A stretch of 64,000 bases of DNA from the NCBI RefSeq assembly GCF_000189255.1, contig NZ_AEVS01000071.1, forward strand, positions 1 through 64,000, read 5' to 3'. This DNA comes from Vibrio brasiliensis LMG 20546 (GTDB taxonomy: Bacteria > Pseudomonadota > Gammaproteobacteria > Enterobacterales > Vibrionaceae). The notes under the pieces were generated by a model that did not search any database, had not been told where the DNA came from, and saw only the letters and a program-made list of their open reading frames with translations. Of this stretch, positions 37,126 to 46,333 are shown piece after piece (the stretch's first letter is position 1; every line of letters starts with the position of its first letter). Both the position numbers and the translations under genes were made by a program.

Positions 37126-37446
37126 ATGAAAAGCGTGATTGAAATTGTTCGCTTCAAACTGCTAGAAAACGCAACTGCTGACCAACTGATCGCCGCCAGC
37201 GAGCAGAGCCAGAAATTCGTTTCATCACTTGAAGGTTTTGAGTATCGCTCTCTGAGTTACGATAACGACTCTGACACCTGGACAGACGTGGTTTATTGGG
37301 ATTCGATGGATAATGCGAAATCAGCTGGCGAAAAGTTTATGGCTTGTGAAGATTGCCAGCCGCTGATGGCGCTGATTGACCCTGAGTCGGTAATCATGCA
37401 ACATCAATCGATTAAGATGTGCGACCTTGCAGCCAAATATCAGTAA
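37126..37446 (+). CDS. small ABM-type dimeric alpha/beta-barrel protein
   Basis: This 106-residue cytoplasmic protein begins with the pattern IEIVRFKLLENATADQLIAA, with FEYRSLSYDNDSDTWTDVVYW in the middle (split here). It recalls antibiotic-biosynthesis-monooxygenase-like ferredoxin-fold proteins. Two cysteines (CEDC, about residues 83-86) are notable. No specific activity can be assigned. It has a good AAGGA box. A WYL-type regulator gene follows after a short terminator-like hairpin, and that regulator may control it. Confidence 0.65.
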   Translation: MKSVIEIVRFKLLENATADQLIAASEQSQKFVSSLEGFEYRSLSYDNDSDTWTDVVYWDSMDNAKSAGEKFMACEDCQPLMALIDPESVIMQHQSIKMCDLAAKYQ

Positions 37447-37465
37447 TCTAGACGATTAACATACC

Positions 37466-37490
37466 AGGAAGCCCATTCAGGCTTCCTTGT
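37466..37490 (+). terminator. terminator-like hairpin
   Basis: AGGAAGCC pairs with GGCTTCCT around a six-base loop and is followed by TGTT. The T-run is weak, so some read-through into the regulator gene is likely. Confidence 0.6.
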
Positions 37491-37515
37491 TACATTATCA
37501 GCTTTAGGAACAAAA

Positions 37516-38202
37516 GTGAGCAAATCAGAACGACTGTTTGAGCTATTGACCCTACTTCGCTCCAAGCGCTATGCCGTCACTGCTGCGCAACTCGCACAAT
37601 GGATGGAAGTAAGTGAAAGGACCATCTATCGGGATATCCAGTCACTGATCAATTCCGGGGTTCCCATACATGGAGAAGCCGGCGTAGGTTACATGCTTCA
37701 GGCTGGTTCTCACTTACCGCCACTGATGTTTACTGAACAAGAGATGGTCGCGCTTGAACTAGGAATGCGTATGGTCAGAGCCTGGTCTGACGATGAGCTA
37801 GCACAGGCATCAAGAACCGCGTCAGCTAAGATTTTATCTGTCCTGCCAGATAAGCTGAAACAACAAGTGGAAAGTTTTCCAATCTTTGTACCAGAGATCC
37901 ACTCTTCTTCTGAAACAGCGACCCGCGGAAAAATGTTGCGCCACGCGACCGACGCAAAGCTGAAAATCGAGATAGAGTACGCCGATCAGAAAGGAGCGAA
38001 GACCAGCCGACGGTTACAGCCCCTCGGGCAGATTTTCTGGGGAAAAGTTTGGACTCTGGTTGCCTGGTGTGAACTAAGAAATGACTATCGACACTTTCGT
38101 ATCGATAGGATTGAGAAGCTGACAATAAGTGACGAAAAGTTCGAGACATCCTCAAATAAATGCCTCGAACACTACATCAAGATGCACGCACCTGATGCGT
38201 AG
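37516..38202 (+). CDS. YafY/DeoR-type HTH and WYL-domain regulator
   Basis: This 228-residue regulator has an N-terminal winged helix-turn-helix (RYAVTAAQLAQWMEVSERTI followed by YRDIQSL, about residues 17-44). Its C-terminal WYL-type ligand-sensing domain includes the ESFPIF linker and RRLQPLGQIFWGKVWTLVAW (about 175-194). Such proteins usually repress a neighbouring gene until a small ligand or nucleic acid binds. The start is a GTG at 37516 behind AGGA. The likely target is the small ABM-type gene just upstream. No operator was identified. Confidence 0.87.
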   Translation: MSKSERLFELLTLLRSKRYAVTAAQLAQWMEVSERTIYRDIQSLINSGVPIHGEAGVGYMLQAGSHLPPLMFTEQEMVALELGMRMVRAWSDDELAQASRTASAKILSVLPDKLKQQVESFPIFVPEIHSSSETATRGKMLRHATDAKLKIEIEYADQKGAKTSRRLQPLGQIFWGKVWTLVAWCELRNDYRHFRIDRIEKLTISDEKFETSSNKCLEHYIKMHAPDA

Positions 38203-38209
38203 TAGTAGG

Positions 38210-38425
38210 CTACTTCATCACAGTCGGTGAGATATTGAGAGCAATCCGGCAGCCATACATATCAGCCTCAACATCAAACTCAACCAGTTCATTGATGTGT
38301 GCTTCAGAAGCATAGGCACGCATATCTCTGACATGGAAAAAAACTTTGTCATCACTACTTTCGTCTTCGATAAAGCCGTAGCCGTGTTTCGCATCTAAAT
38401 CGATAATTTTTCCGAGGACTGACAT
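38210..38425 (-). CDS. small cold-shock-domain protein
   Basis: This protein of about 71 residues is almost wholly a cold-shock-type OB fold. GKIIDLDAKHGYGFIED contains the RNP1-like aromatic face, and VFFHVRDM is RNP2-like. It is more divergent than CspA-type proteins and resembles the N-terminal half of the protein at 36325-36918, without the membrane part. The start at 38425 gives the usual MSVLGKI beginning. A longer frame adds five residues. It is convergent with the WYL regulator gene, with seven bases between the stops. Confidence 0.8.
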   Translation of the reverse strand: MSVLGKIIDLDAKHGYGFIEDESSDDKVFFHVRDMRAYASEAHINELVEFDVEADMYGCRIALNISPTVMK

Positions 38426-38490
38426 ATCACTTTCTCTCATCTTATCCGTAATTAAAGTTTGTTACTGATAAGCGAGTAAGATCGATCACT

Positions 38491-39165
38491 TTATGCGAAC
38501 AGTATGTCTTTCAACTGATGCAAACAGTTCACTGTGTAATGTGGGGCGATATTAGAGTCAGCTTCTGCGCCAATGCTATTCAGCCAACAGGTTTCAATGC
38601 CGAAGTTGAGACCACCAAGAATATCAGAGTGCTGGTTATCACCGACCATCAACACTTTGCTTTTGCATGGAAAGCCCATCTTTTCTAGCGCGTGGCTAAA
38701 GATAGCAGCGTCTGGTTTCGCAACGCCAACCTGCTCTGAAATCACCACATGCTCGAAATACTGGCTCATTCCGGTTCTTTCTAAACGGATTGCCTGTAAC
38801 TCTGTAAAACCGTTAGTGATGATACCCATCTTCGCTTTACCATGCACCGCTTCCATTAGCTCTTTTGCACCAGGAAGCAGAGTACAGATGTCGGCCATTG
38901 CCTCTAAGAATGCACTATTTAGCTCAGATGTCGTGGTGTTCAACTTATCTGCCCACTCTTGGAAGCGGGTATGCTTAAGCTCATGGGCTGTAATGGTACC
39001 GTTCTGGTAATCCACCCACAGCGGTTTATTCACTGTTTGGTAGTGGTCAAAATCTTGCTGGGTAAACTCAACGCCTTTGCGCGAGAACATAAGCTGCATC
39101 CCTTTAAAGGCGTCAAAGTGGAACAGGGTTTCGTCAGCATCGAACAAGATCCAATCGTATTTCAT
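38491..39165 (-). CDS. yjjG: pyrimidine 5'-nucleotidase YjjG (HAD family)
   Basis: This 224-residue haloacid-dehalogenase-type phosphatase dephosphorylates pyrimidine and non-canonical nucleoside monophosphates, a house-cleaning role. Motif I is FDADETLFHFD (residues 7-17), motif II is GIITNGFTELQ (about 113-123), and motif III/IV is KPDAAIFSHAL with MVGDNQHSDILGG (about 150-184). Length and motifs match YjjG of Enterobacteria and Vibrio. A GAGGAGAG box precedes the start. It is divergent from a LysR regulator gene. Confidence 0.92.
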   Translation of the reverse strand: MKYDWILFDADETLFHFDAFKGMQLMFSRKGVEFTQQDFDHYQTVNKPLWVDYQNGTITAHELKHTRFQEWADKLNTTTSELNSAFLEAMADICTLLPGAKELMEAVHGKAKMGIITNGFTELQAIRLERTGMSQYFEHVVISEQVGVAKPDAAIFSHALEKMGFPCKSKVLMVGDNQHSDILGGLNFGIETCWLNSIGAEADSNIAPHYTVNCLHQLKDILFA

Positions 39166-39260
39166 TTATCTCTCCTCAAAACAACAGCGACAGTGTAGAT
39201 TGTTTTCAATAAGATGATAATCTCTTAGTTAAGAAATTCATTGTTTACCAGAGCTCAACT

Positions 39261-40178
39261 ATGCAAGCTTTCTCTTCTATCCCCGTCTTTGTTTCTGTCG
39301 TCGAGAGTGGCAGTTTTTCCGCTGCAGCTGACAAGCTCAATATCACCAAATCAGCAGTCAGCAAACGGATAACGCACTTAGAAGAAGAACTCGGTATTCG
39401 ATTAATCAATCGCACCACGCGAAAACTGAGTTTAACCGAAGCGGGTCATCGCTACTATGAGTATGTTGCTCAGTCCCTTAACCTCGCTCAGCAGGGCATT
39501 GATGCAGTCAGCGAGTTACAAGGGCAACCACGTGGAAAGTTGAGAGTAACAGCACCAATGTCTTTTGGTGTTCTTCATGTTGCGCCTTTGATTGCGGAGT
39601 TTCTTGAGCTCTATCCAGATGTCGAAATCGACCTGCAGCTCGAAGACCAAATGGTCGATCTGGTCCAAGAGAGCTTCGACATAGGCATCCGCATCGGTCA
39701 CCTCCCCGTCTCTAACCTGGTGGCAAAACGCCTGGCTCCGTGTTTAAGCGTTCTGTGTGCTTCACCAGGCTACGTTGAGAGATACGGAGTACCGCAGCAA
39801 CCCAGCGATTTGTCTCAGCATAGCTGTCTGCAATACAGCTATTATCGCGGTGGTACGGAATGGAGTTTGAACTCGGCAGGAAACGAGTATCGAGTGGTGC
39901 CTAAAGGGCCCCTGTCGGTCAACAATAGTGAAGCCATTCGCCGTGCAGTACTAGAAGGTGCAGGTATAGGAAACCTGCCGACATTTATTGTCGCTAAGGA
40001 CATTCAGGCGGGCCGGCTGCAAGTGCTCCTTAATGATTATCACCTACCGAACCATGCTATTTATGCTGTCTTCCCACAACGTAAACATATGCCGCTGAAG
40101 GTACGTGCCTTTCTTGACTTTATCCATGAACGCCTTGGGACAGACACCCCTTACTGGGATAAGTTATGGCGCGATTAA
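39261..40178 (+). CDS. LysR-type transcriptional regulator
   Basis: This 305-residue regulator has an N-terminal helix-turn-helix (SGSFSAAADKLNITKSAVSK, about residues 16-35). Its effector domain is of the CrgA/YafC type, with RGKLRVTAPMSFG (about 92-104) and the ESFDIGIRIG motif. Such regulators often control redox or detoxification genes beside them. The downstream small ORF, elbB and the alcohol dehydrogenase gene are possible targets, as is divergent yjjG. No specific ligand can be named. Confidence 0.88.
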   Translation: MQAFSSIPVFVSVVESGSFSAAADKLNITKSAVSKRITHLEEELGIRLINRTTRKLSLTEAGHRYYEYVAQSLNLAQQGIDAVSELQGQPRGKLRVTAPMSFGVLHVAPLIAEFLELYPDVEIDLQLEDQMVDLVQESFDIGIRIGHLPVSNLVAKRLAPCLSVLCASPGYVERYGVPQQPSDLSQHSCLQYSYYRGGTEWSLNSAGNEYRVVPKGPLSVNNSEAIRRAVLEGAGIGNLPTFIVAKDIQAGRLQVLLNDYHLPNHAIYAVFPQRKHMPLKVRAFLDFIHERLGTDTPYWDKLWRD

Positions 40179-40304
40179 TGTGACTCCAAGCTCATATCTC
40201 TCATCCAGTGATAATTCCCGATTAGTTTATGACCTAAGACAATCTTTAGCCTCTGTAGTCCGGTCACAATCACTGTGTGATCAAGACTTCAGGAGTACTC
40301 TGAG

Positions 40305-40439
40305 ATGAAACGATTTTTCCCTTCTAACATCATGCTGATCCCATTCGTGGTAAAACACTATTCTGAGGAACAACAAGAAGATAACCTCGACTCAGAGCAA
40401 GAGCCTGAGTCAAATAAGCCGCTTGAACTTGAAGAATGA
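40305..40439 (+). CDS. possible 44-residue small protein
   Basis: This short frame begins MKRFFPSNIMLIPFVVKHYS and ends in an acidic tail rich in E, Q and D (about 24 residues). An AGGAG box lies nine bases before the ATG, the kind of spacing seen for translated genes. A hydrophobic start followed by an acidic tail suggests a small membrane-associated peptide. It sits between a LysR regulator gene and elbB. I know no homologue, so it is a candidate only. Confidence 0.5.
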   Translation: MKRFFPSNIMLIPFVVKHYSEEQQEDNLDSEQEPESNKPLELEE

Positions 40440-40509
40440 GACTCCCATCAGAACAGCGTCTATTTTTATTGTCTACGATATGTTCGCAAACAAATAACGG
40501 AGTATCAAA

Positions 40510-41160
40510 ATGAAAAAAGTAGCCGTCATACTTAGTGGCTCAGGTGTTTTTGATGGAGCAGAAATTCACGAATCCGTGCTTGCACTTCACGCCATAGAAA
40601 AACAAGGTGCGACCTGGCACTGCTTCGCACCAAATATCGACCAACTCCATGTCATCAACCACAAGACTGGTGAAGAGATGGATGAAACACGTAATGTTCT
40701 GGTCGAGTCTGCACGTATCGCCCGTGGCCGCATAGAAGATGTAGCGAAACTCAACGTCGACGATTACGACGCCCTACTACTACCCGGCGGGTTTGGTGCT
40801 GCGAAAAACCTCACTGATTTCGCTATCAAAGGTGCGGAGTGCAGCATCAACACCCATGTCGCCAGTGCATGTCGTGCTTTTGCCCAAGCGCGTAAACCGG
40901 CGGGTTATTTATGTATAGCGCCAACGATTATTCCGATGATTTATGGTCAAGGCGTACAAGCGACCATAGGTAACGATGCTGCGACTGCCGCCGCATTTAA
41001 TACCCTTGGTGGTCAGCATGTAGAGTCACCGGTTGATGAGGTGGTTTTCGATAAAGAACATCTGGTGCTGTCGACTCCTGCCTACATGTTGGCAGAAAAC
41101 ATTTCTCAAGCGGCAGTGGGGATTGATGCTTTGGTCGAAAAACTCATCGCTCTCAGCTAA
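40510..41160 (+). CDS. elbB: isoprenoid biosynthesis glyoxalase ElbB
   Basis: This 216-residue protein is of the DJ-1/PfpI-like class I glutamine-amidotransferase fold. The N-terminus MKKVAVILSGSGVFDGAEIHE and the nucleophile-elbow region SACRAFAQARKPAGYLCIAP (about residues 119-138) match ElbB. ElbB was named for an effect on isoprenoid synthesis and later reported to have weak glyoxalase activity, so its main role is unsettled. A CGGAG box precedes the start and a strong terminator follows. Confidence 0.92.
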   Translation: MKKVAVILSGSGVFDGAEIHESVLALHAIEKQGATWHCFAPNIDQLHVINHKTGEEMDETRNVLVESARIARGRIEDVAKLNVDDYDALLLPGGFGAAKNLTDFAIKGAECSINTHVASACRAFAQARKPAGYLCIAPTIIPMIYGQGVQATIGNDAATAAAFNTLGGQHVESPVDEVVFDKEHLVLSTPAYMLAENISQAAVGIDALVEKLIALS

Positions 41161-41176
41161 TCATTTCCGACTTTTT

Positions 41177-41213
41177 AGCCCTTGTCAGTGATTTTACTGA
41201 CAAGGGCTTTTTA
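41177..41213 (+). terminator. rho-independent terminator of elbB
   Basis: AGCCCTTGTCAGT pairs perfectly with ACTGACAAGGGCT and is followed by five T, 17 bases after the stop codon. Confidence 0.92.
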
Positions 41214-41437
41214 ATGCCCTGCGCTCAACTGTCCCGAATTATGTTGAACAAACGATTGCGCTAACCCAATAATTTTTAACAAGTTATACACGATAATTAT
41301 GCAACTGGTCGGAGTTCACATTTTACCACGACGCCTACCACTTTTGGGTAGGAAAATTGTTCAAGATCAAAATTGTCAGTTGGATAGTTATGCGAATCTA
41401 AATGCAGTTTTCAAATATAACAATATGGAGCAATCCA

Positions 41438-42586
41438 ATGACGAGTGCATTTTTCATCCCTACTGTAAACCTAATGGGTGCTGGCTGTCTTACAGATGCA
41501 GCTGACAATATTCGAGCTCAAGGTTTCAAAAAAGGCCTGATCGTTACCGACAAGATCCTCAACCAAATCGGTGTAGTAAAACAAGTACAAGACCTACTGA
41601 CAGATCGTGAAGTTGAGACTGTTGTGTTTGATGGCACTCAGCCAAACCCAACTATCAGCAACGTTAATGACGGCCTGGCTCTACTTATGGATAACGACTG
41701 TGACTTTGTTATCTCTCTGGGCGGCGGTTCACCACATGACTGTGCAAAAGGTATCGCGCTGGTCGCATCCAACGGTGGCAAAATTGCCGATTATGAAGGT
41801 GTCGATCAATCAGCTAAGCCAATGCTGCCTTTAATCGCTATCAACACTACCGCTGGTACCGCTTCTGAGATGACGCGTTTCTGTATCATCACAGACGAAG
41901 AGCGTCATATTAAAATGGCGATCGTTGATAAGCACACGACACCATTAGTCTCAGTTAACGATCCAGAGCTGATGCTTGCTAAACCTGCATCACTAACAGC
42001 CGCTACGGGCATGGACGCACTGACTCACGCAGTAGAAGCGTACGTATCAATTGCTGCTACACCAATCACTGACGCTGTTGCTATTAAAGCGATTGAAATT
42101 ATTCAGGCGCACCTGCGTACAGCGGTTGAAAATGGCGATGACATCGAAGCTCGCGAACAAATGGCTTACGCTCAGTTCATGGCAGGTATGGCGTTCAACA
42201 ACGCGTCACTAGGCTATGTACACGCTATGGCTCACCAGTTAGGTGGTTTCTACGACCTGCCTCATGGTGTATGTAATGCAATCCTGCTTCCACACGTTCA
42301 GCGCTACAACGCGCAGGTGTGTCCGGAGCGCCTGCGTGACGTTGCTAAGGCGATGGGCGTAAACGTTGAAGACATGACAGCTGAGCAAGGTGCCGAAGCA
42401 GCTATCGACGCTATCGTTGCACTGGCAAAAGATGTCGGTATTCCAGCAGGTATCAAAGAGCTTGGTGCTGACGCGAAAGACATCCCTACTCTGGCTGACA
42501 ACGCGCTTAAAGATGCTTGTGGCTTCACTAACCCTAAACAGGCAACGCACGAAGAGATCTCAGCAATCTTTGCTGCTGCCATGTAA
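41438..42586 (+). CDS. iron-containing alcohol dehydrogenase (YiaY/FucO type)
   Basis: This group III alcohol dehydrogenase has about 382 residues, the usual length for the family. The NAD-binding [14 protein letters not shown] lies near residues 96-109 and the [14 protein letters not shown] region near 137-150. The iron ligands include D and H residues in [12 protein letters not shown] (about 191-202), and HAMAHQLGG plus [13 protein letters not shown] lie near 262-283. Homologues oxidise small alcohols, threonine or propanediol, or reduce the aldehydes. The substrate is not fixed here. The start at 41438 gives [15 protein letters not shown] frame open twelve codons earlier lacks family character. 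Confidence 0.93.
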   Translation: MTSAFFIPTVNLMGAGCLTDAADNIRAQGFKKGLIVTDKILNQIGVVKQVQDLLTDREVETVVFDGTQPNPTISNVNDGLALLMDNDCDFVISLGGGSPHDCAKGIALVASNGGKIADYEGVDQSAKPMLPLIAINTTAGTASEMTRFCIITDEERHIKMAIVDKHTTPLVSVNDPELMLAKPASLTAATGMDALTHAVEAYVSIAATPITDAVAIKAIEIIQAHLRTAVENGDDIEAREQMAYAQFMAGMAFNNASLGYVHAMAHQLGGFYDLPHGVCNAILLPHVQRYNAQVCPERLRDVAKAMGVNVEDMTAEQGAEAAIDAIVALAKDVGIPAGIKELGADAKDIPTLADNALKDACGFTNPKQATHEEISAIFAAAM

Positions 42587-42609
42587 TCCGATTCTTTTCC
42601 TTAAGTCCA

Positions 42610-42633
42610 AGCCTCCTTCGGGAGGCTTTTTTT
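42610..42633 (+). terminator. rho-independent terminator of the alcohol dehydrogenase gene
   Basis: AGCCTCC TTC GGGAGGCT is followed by a run of seven T, 23 bases after the stop codon. Confidence 0.92.
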
Positions 42634-42687
42634 GTGCCTTTGTCCAAGGAAATACGTACTACACTTTCACAACAACGGAGGTGTTTT

Positions 42688-43419
42688 ATGAAGTTAGTAT
42701 TCGGCTTAATCTTATCGTGTTTATCAATGTTCAGCGTGGCTGGCGAAAACAGAATTTACAATGTAAAAGGTAGCGATTACGAGGGCTACTGGGCGAAAGT
42801 AAGTGATAACGCGCCATTGGTACTGCTGATTCATGACTGGGATGGTCTGACTGATTATGAAATACAGCGAGCGGAGATGCTGAATAAACTCGGATACAAC
42901 GTGTTCGCAGCCGACCTATTTGGTAAAGGTATCAGACCAACGGAAGTTAAAGACAAAAAACAACACACCGGTGAACTCTATAAAGATAGACAAAAGCTAA
43001 GAGCCCTGATGCAAGGCAGTCTCGACTTTGCAGCCAAACTTGGTGGCAATGCGGATAATGTCGTGGTGATGGGATACTGCTTTGGTGGCGCTGCGGTATT
43101 AGAGTCCGCCCGTGCAGGCATGCCAGCAAAAGGCTTCGTTACCTTCCACGGCGGTTTAGGGACACCTGAAGGTCAATCGTATCAAAACACCAGTGCACCA
43201 ATTCTAGTGCTTCATGGTACAGCCGATAGTGCGATTCCAATGTCTCAGTTTGCTGCACTTGCTGAGCAGTTAGAGGCGGCTAAGGTTCCTCATGAAATGA
43301 TTACGTATAGTGGAGCGCCTCATGCCTTCACGGTATTTGGCAGCCCACGTTATCGTGAAGATGCTGATAAGAAATCCTGGGCAAGTTTTACCGAATTCCT
43401 TGCCGTTCAAACCAACTAG
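42688..43419 (+). CDS. exported dienelactone hydrolase family protein
   Basis: This protein of about 243 residues has a signal peptide (residues 1-18, MKLVFGLILSCLSMFSVA) and an alpha/beta-hydrolase domain of the dienelactone hydrolase type. The nucleophile cysteine sits in GYCFGG (about residue 132). The acid lies in HGTADSAIPM (about residue 177) and the histidine in APHAFTVFG (about residue 212). The triad Cys-Asp-His is complete. The natural substrate is unknown. The start follows a strong GGAGG box. Export of a family member usually found in the cytoplasm is worth noting. Confidence 0.88.
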   Translation: MKLVFGLILSCLSMFSVAGENRIYNVKGSDYEGYWAKVSDNAPLVLLIHDWDGLTDYEIQRAEMLNKLGYNVFAADLFGKGIRPTEVKDKKQHTGELYKDRQKLRALMQGSLDFAAKLGGNADNVVVMGYCFGGAAVLESARAGMPAKGFVTFHGGLGTPEGQSYQNTSAPILVLHGTADSAIPMSQFAALAEQLEAAKVPHEMITYSGAPHAFTVFGSPRYREDADKKSWASFTEFLAVQTN

Positions 43420-43435
43420 CTTTCTGCCAGTAAAA

Positions 43436-43466
43436 AGCCCCACGATACTGCTATCGCGGGGCTTGT
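43436..43466. terminator. bidirectional terminator between the hydrolase gene and secF
   Basis: AGCCCCACGATA pairs with TATCGCGGGGCT (one mismatch). On the minus strand it ends in TTTTTA, suiting secF. On the plus strand it ends in TTGTTG, a weaker signal. Confidence 0.75.
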
Positions 43467-43484
43467 TGTATGTTTAATGCTTAA

Positions 43485-44387
43485 TTAAGGAGCACTATCA
43501 ATCTCTACGGGTAGATAGTGTTTAGGTTCAAGCTTGAGCCACTCTGGTAACACAGTACCAATCGAGATTGATGACCAGGTTCCCGACAGAATACCGATAA
43601 ACATTGCTACAGCGAAACCTTGTAGCGCACTGCCGCCCATGATCCACAGTGCAGATACGGTTAGCAGTGTCGTTCCTGATGTCACCATAGTACGTGAGAA
43701 GGTTGCGATTACCGCCTGATCATTGATCTCTTCGGTCGATAGATTCTGTTTCGCTATCAGCAGCTCTCGAATTCGGTCAGCAATGATGATCGAGTCATTC
43801 AGTGAGTAACCCAGAATCGCGAGAATAGCGGCAAATACGGTTAAGTTAAACTCCATCTGTGTAGCGGCAAAGAAACCAAGCACCAATACCACATCGTGGA
43901 TCAGTGCCAGCAGAGAGCCACTCGCCAAACGCCATTCAAACCGGAAACATAAATAGCCCAGGATACACATCATTGAGATCATCAGCGCCAGACCACCCTG
44001 GTCTACCAGATCCTGACCCACTTGTGAGCCAACCATGCTGTTACTGATCACATCTACCTGATGTGAAATTGGTGCTAGGGTTTTGCTTAAATCTACGGCC
44101 TGCTCACCTTGCTGAGGAATTGGGTAACGAATCACCCAACGTCCATCCTGATCTGAGTGCGTCACATTAGTGAACTCACCCAACTCTGGTTGCAATGTTT
44201 CGACCAGTTGTGAATGGGTAACGTTGTTATCTACTTTTACTTCAGTAACCATACCGCCAGTAAAATCCAGCCCCATGTTGAGGCCGTTCATCGCCAGTGC
44301 AACTAAGGAAATCACCATCAAAGCAAACGAAACGAAGCTGGTGATGTATCGAATGCGGCGAATACGCTGTTTAAAAAATTCAACCAT
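43485..44387 (-). CDS. secF: protein-export membrane protein SecF (paralogue of the vemP-secDF locus)
   Basis: This 300-residue protein has six membrane helices. It forms the SecDF complex that uses an ion gradient to pull secreted proteins out of the SecYEG channel. Hallmarks are MGLDFTGGMVTEV near residues 34-46 and YSLNDSIIIADRIRELL near 197-213, with the conserved N-D pair. The start lies two bases after the secD stop codon, with the GAGGG box inside the end of secD, so translation is coupled. The gene is in a vemP-secD-secF cluster without yajC or tgt. In Vibrio that marks the second, VemP-controlled SecDF pair (secF2). Confidence 0.95.
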   Translation of the reverse strand: MVEFFKQRIRRIRYITSFVSFALMVISLVALAMNGLNMGLDFTGGMVTEVKVDNNVTHSQLVETLQPELGEFTNVTHSDQDGRWVIRYPIPQQGEQAVDLSKTLAPISHQVDVISNSMVGSQVGQDLVDQGGLALMISMMCILGYLCFRFEWRLASGSLLALIHDVVLVLGFFAATQMEFNLTVFAAILAILGYSLNDSIIIADRIRELLIAKQNLSTEEINDQAVIATFSRTMVTSGTTLLTVSALWIMGGSALQGFAVAMFIGILSGTWSSISIGTVLPEWLKLEPKHYLPVEIDSAP

Positions 44388-44389
44388 GA

Positions 44390-46237
44390 TTAAACCCTCA
44401 CATCACGACGCGCATCGCGTCCCCAAACTAAGTTGATAATTGCGCGTGATGCAAACACACCACTAAACATACTTGTCAGCAGACCAAGACCTAAGGTCAG
44501 TGCAAAGCCCTGAATTGGCCCGTTACCGATGGAGTAAAGCACCACTGCGGTAATCATTGTGGTGATGTTGGCATCAAGGATGGTGCTTAACGCACTGCCA
44601 AAACCCAAATCAATCGATTGAGCAAAGGTACGTCCTTCAGCCAGTTTATCTTTAATACGTTCGAAGATAAGTACGTTGGTATCCACCGCCATACCTACTG
44701 TCAGAACAAGACCTGCAATACCTGGTAAGGTAAGCACTGCCCCCGGTAGCAAAGCAATCAGGCCTAGCAGGCTGACCATGTTGACCAGGAGAGCCACGTT
44801 AGCAACCCAGCCAAGACGGCGATACCAAAGCGCCATAAAGGTCAGTGTCATTGCCAGACCTAGAGCCAGTGCCGCAAAGCCATTCTGAATGTTTTCAGCA
44901 CCTAGAGAAGCACCAATTGTACGCTCCTCAACAATAGTCACCGGAGCAGTCAGTGAACCAGCACGTAACAATAGCGCCAGGTTTTGTGCGTCCTCCATGG
45001 AACCTGCACCGGTAATTCGGAACTGGCTGCCTAACTGAGATTGAATGGTCGCAACACTGATCACGCGCTCGCTACGTTCTGTTTCACCTTTCGCATTAGT
45101 CGTGTACTCGCGATAAACAGTAGCCATTGGTTTGCCAATATGGCCGCCAGAGAAGTCACTCATGATCTTGCCACCAGCATGGTCGAGCGAGATATTTACC
45201 TCTGAGAAGCCCATTTTATCGACGCCTGCACGAGCATTGATGATATGCTCGCCTGTTAGCACCGGACGTTTGGCAAGTGTTACGTCACGACCATCGTTGT
45301 CTTTAAGAACGATATCGCCGTAAGACTTACCCTCAGAAGGTGTGCGCGCTTCATGGAAAGCGAGTGTAGCTGTGGCACCAATAACATTTTTCGCTAGTGA
45401 AGGATCCTGAACACCAGGCAGCTCAATACGAATACTGTGTTCACCCTGACGCTGAACCAAAGCCTCTGTGATACCTAACTCTTCAATGCGGTCACGCATG
45501 ATTTTTAGGTTCTGTTGCAGAGTCACTGACTGGAATTCAGTCTTACTCTCTAGGGTTGGTTTAACCGCAATGAAATCTGAATGACGCTTAACATCCCATG
45601 TTGGGTAGTTCTGCTTAAGGAAAGTTTGTACTGAGCCTAAAGCCTGCTCTGACGCTGCTTTAACATCAAATGCTTCTGAGCCAACCGCTGAGATTTGCAC
45701 ACCACGCAGACGCTCCTGACGAAGGAAGTCTCTTACTTCATCAACCAGACTATTACGCTGGTCTTCGAACGCTTTATCAATATCAACATTAAGCAGGAAC
45801 TGAACGCCACCACGTAGATCAAGACCAAGTTTAATCGGGCTAAAGCCCATATCACTCAACCATTTAGGTGCAACAGACACGTATGAGAAGCTAATGGTAT
45901 CTTCTTTACCCAGCAGCTTATCCAGCTCTTGTCTCGCCTGAGTCTGTTCAGTTTCATTGTCAAACACCAGTGTGGTCTTATTACCAACTTGTTCAATCTG
46001 GCTAACTTCTATATCACGCTGGTCAAGGTAATGGTTCAACTCAGTAATATTAGCCAAAGCGGCATTTGAGCCTTGCTGTGACGTTGTCACCTGAATTGAA
46101 GGTTTCTCACCATACCAGGTCGGAATGGCACTCAATGTCAGCATGATAATAGTGGCAATCAACACCACGTATTTCCACGCTGAATAATGGTTCATTAGAC
46201 GAGCGGATCTCGCCTGTTTCGCAGGATTCTTAATCAT
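44390..46237 (-). CDS. secD: protein-export membrane protein SecD (paralogue under VemP control)
   Basis: This subunit of about 615 residues is the larger part of SecDF. Its first membrane helix is near residues 22-42. The LDLRGGVQFLLNVD motif (about 135-148) opens the large periplasmic domain. The transmembrane proton or sodium relay includes DTNVLIFERIKDKLAEG (about 505-521). I choose the ATG at 46237 because the RNA arm that pairs with the vemP 3' end stops two bases before it, covering the presumed ribosome site UAAGAAAU. A later ATG (46195) would also give a SecD-like start. Neither has a strong Shine-Dalgarno, consistent with translation being held low until VemP stalls. Confidence 0.93.
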   Translation of the reverse strand: MIKNPAKQARSARLMNHYSAWKYVVLIATIIMLTLSAIPTWYGEKPSIQVTTSQQGSNAALANITELNHYLDQRDIEVSQIEQVGNKTTLVFDNETEQTQARQELDKLLGKEDTISFSYVSVAPKWLSDMGFSPIKLGLDLRGGVQFLLNVDIDKAFEDQRNSLVDEVRDFLRQERLRGVQISAVGSEAFDVKAASEQALGSVQTFLKQNYPTWDVKRHSDFIAVKPTLESKTEFQSVTLQQNLKIMRDRIEELGITEALVQRQGEHSIRIELPGVQDPSLAKNVIGATATLAFHEARTPSEGKSYGDIVLKDNDGRDVTLAKRPVLTGEHIINARAGVDKMGFSEVNISLDHAGGKIMSDFSGGHIGKPMATVYREYTTNAKGETERSERVISVATIQSQLGSQFRITGAGSMEDAQNLALLLRAGSLTAPVTIVEERTIGASLGAENIQNGFAALALGLAMTLTFMALWYRRLGWVANVALLVNMVSLLGLIALLPGAVLTLPGIAGLVLTVGMAVDTNVLIFERIKDKLAEGRTFAQSIDLGFGSALSTILDANITTMITAVVLYSIGNGPIQGFALTLGLGLLTSMFSGVFASRAIINLVWGRDARRDVRV

Positions 46238-46239
46238 GT

Positions 46240-46333
46240 TATTTCTTAACTTTGTTTGGCACAGGTAAAACTGGGCCATATTTACTAACGTAGGAAGGGC
46301 AAAAGCTCTTCGAGAAAAGTAAGTTAAAAAATA
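46240..46333 (-). promoter_or_regulatory. RNA stem sequestering the secD ribosome site
   Basis: In the minus-strand mRNA UAUUUUUUAACUU (46333 to 46321), covering the last codons and stop of vemP, can pair with AAGUUAAGAAAUA (46252 to 46240). That gives 13 continuous pairs, one of them G.U, with a 68-base loop. The second arm ends two bases before the secD AUG. A ribosome halted near vemP codon 156 would sit on the first arm and release the secD start. This is the mechanism established for V. alginolyticus VemP. Confidence 0.85.
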
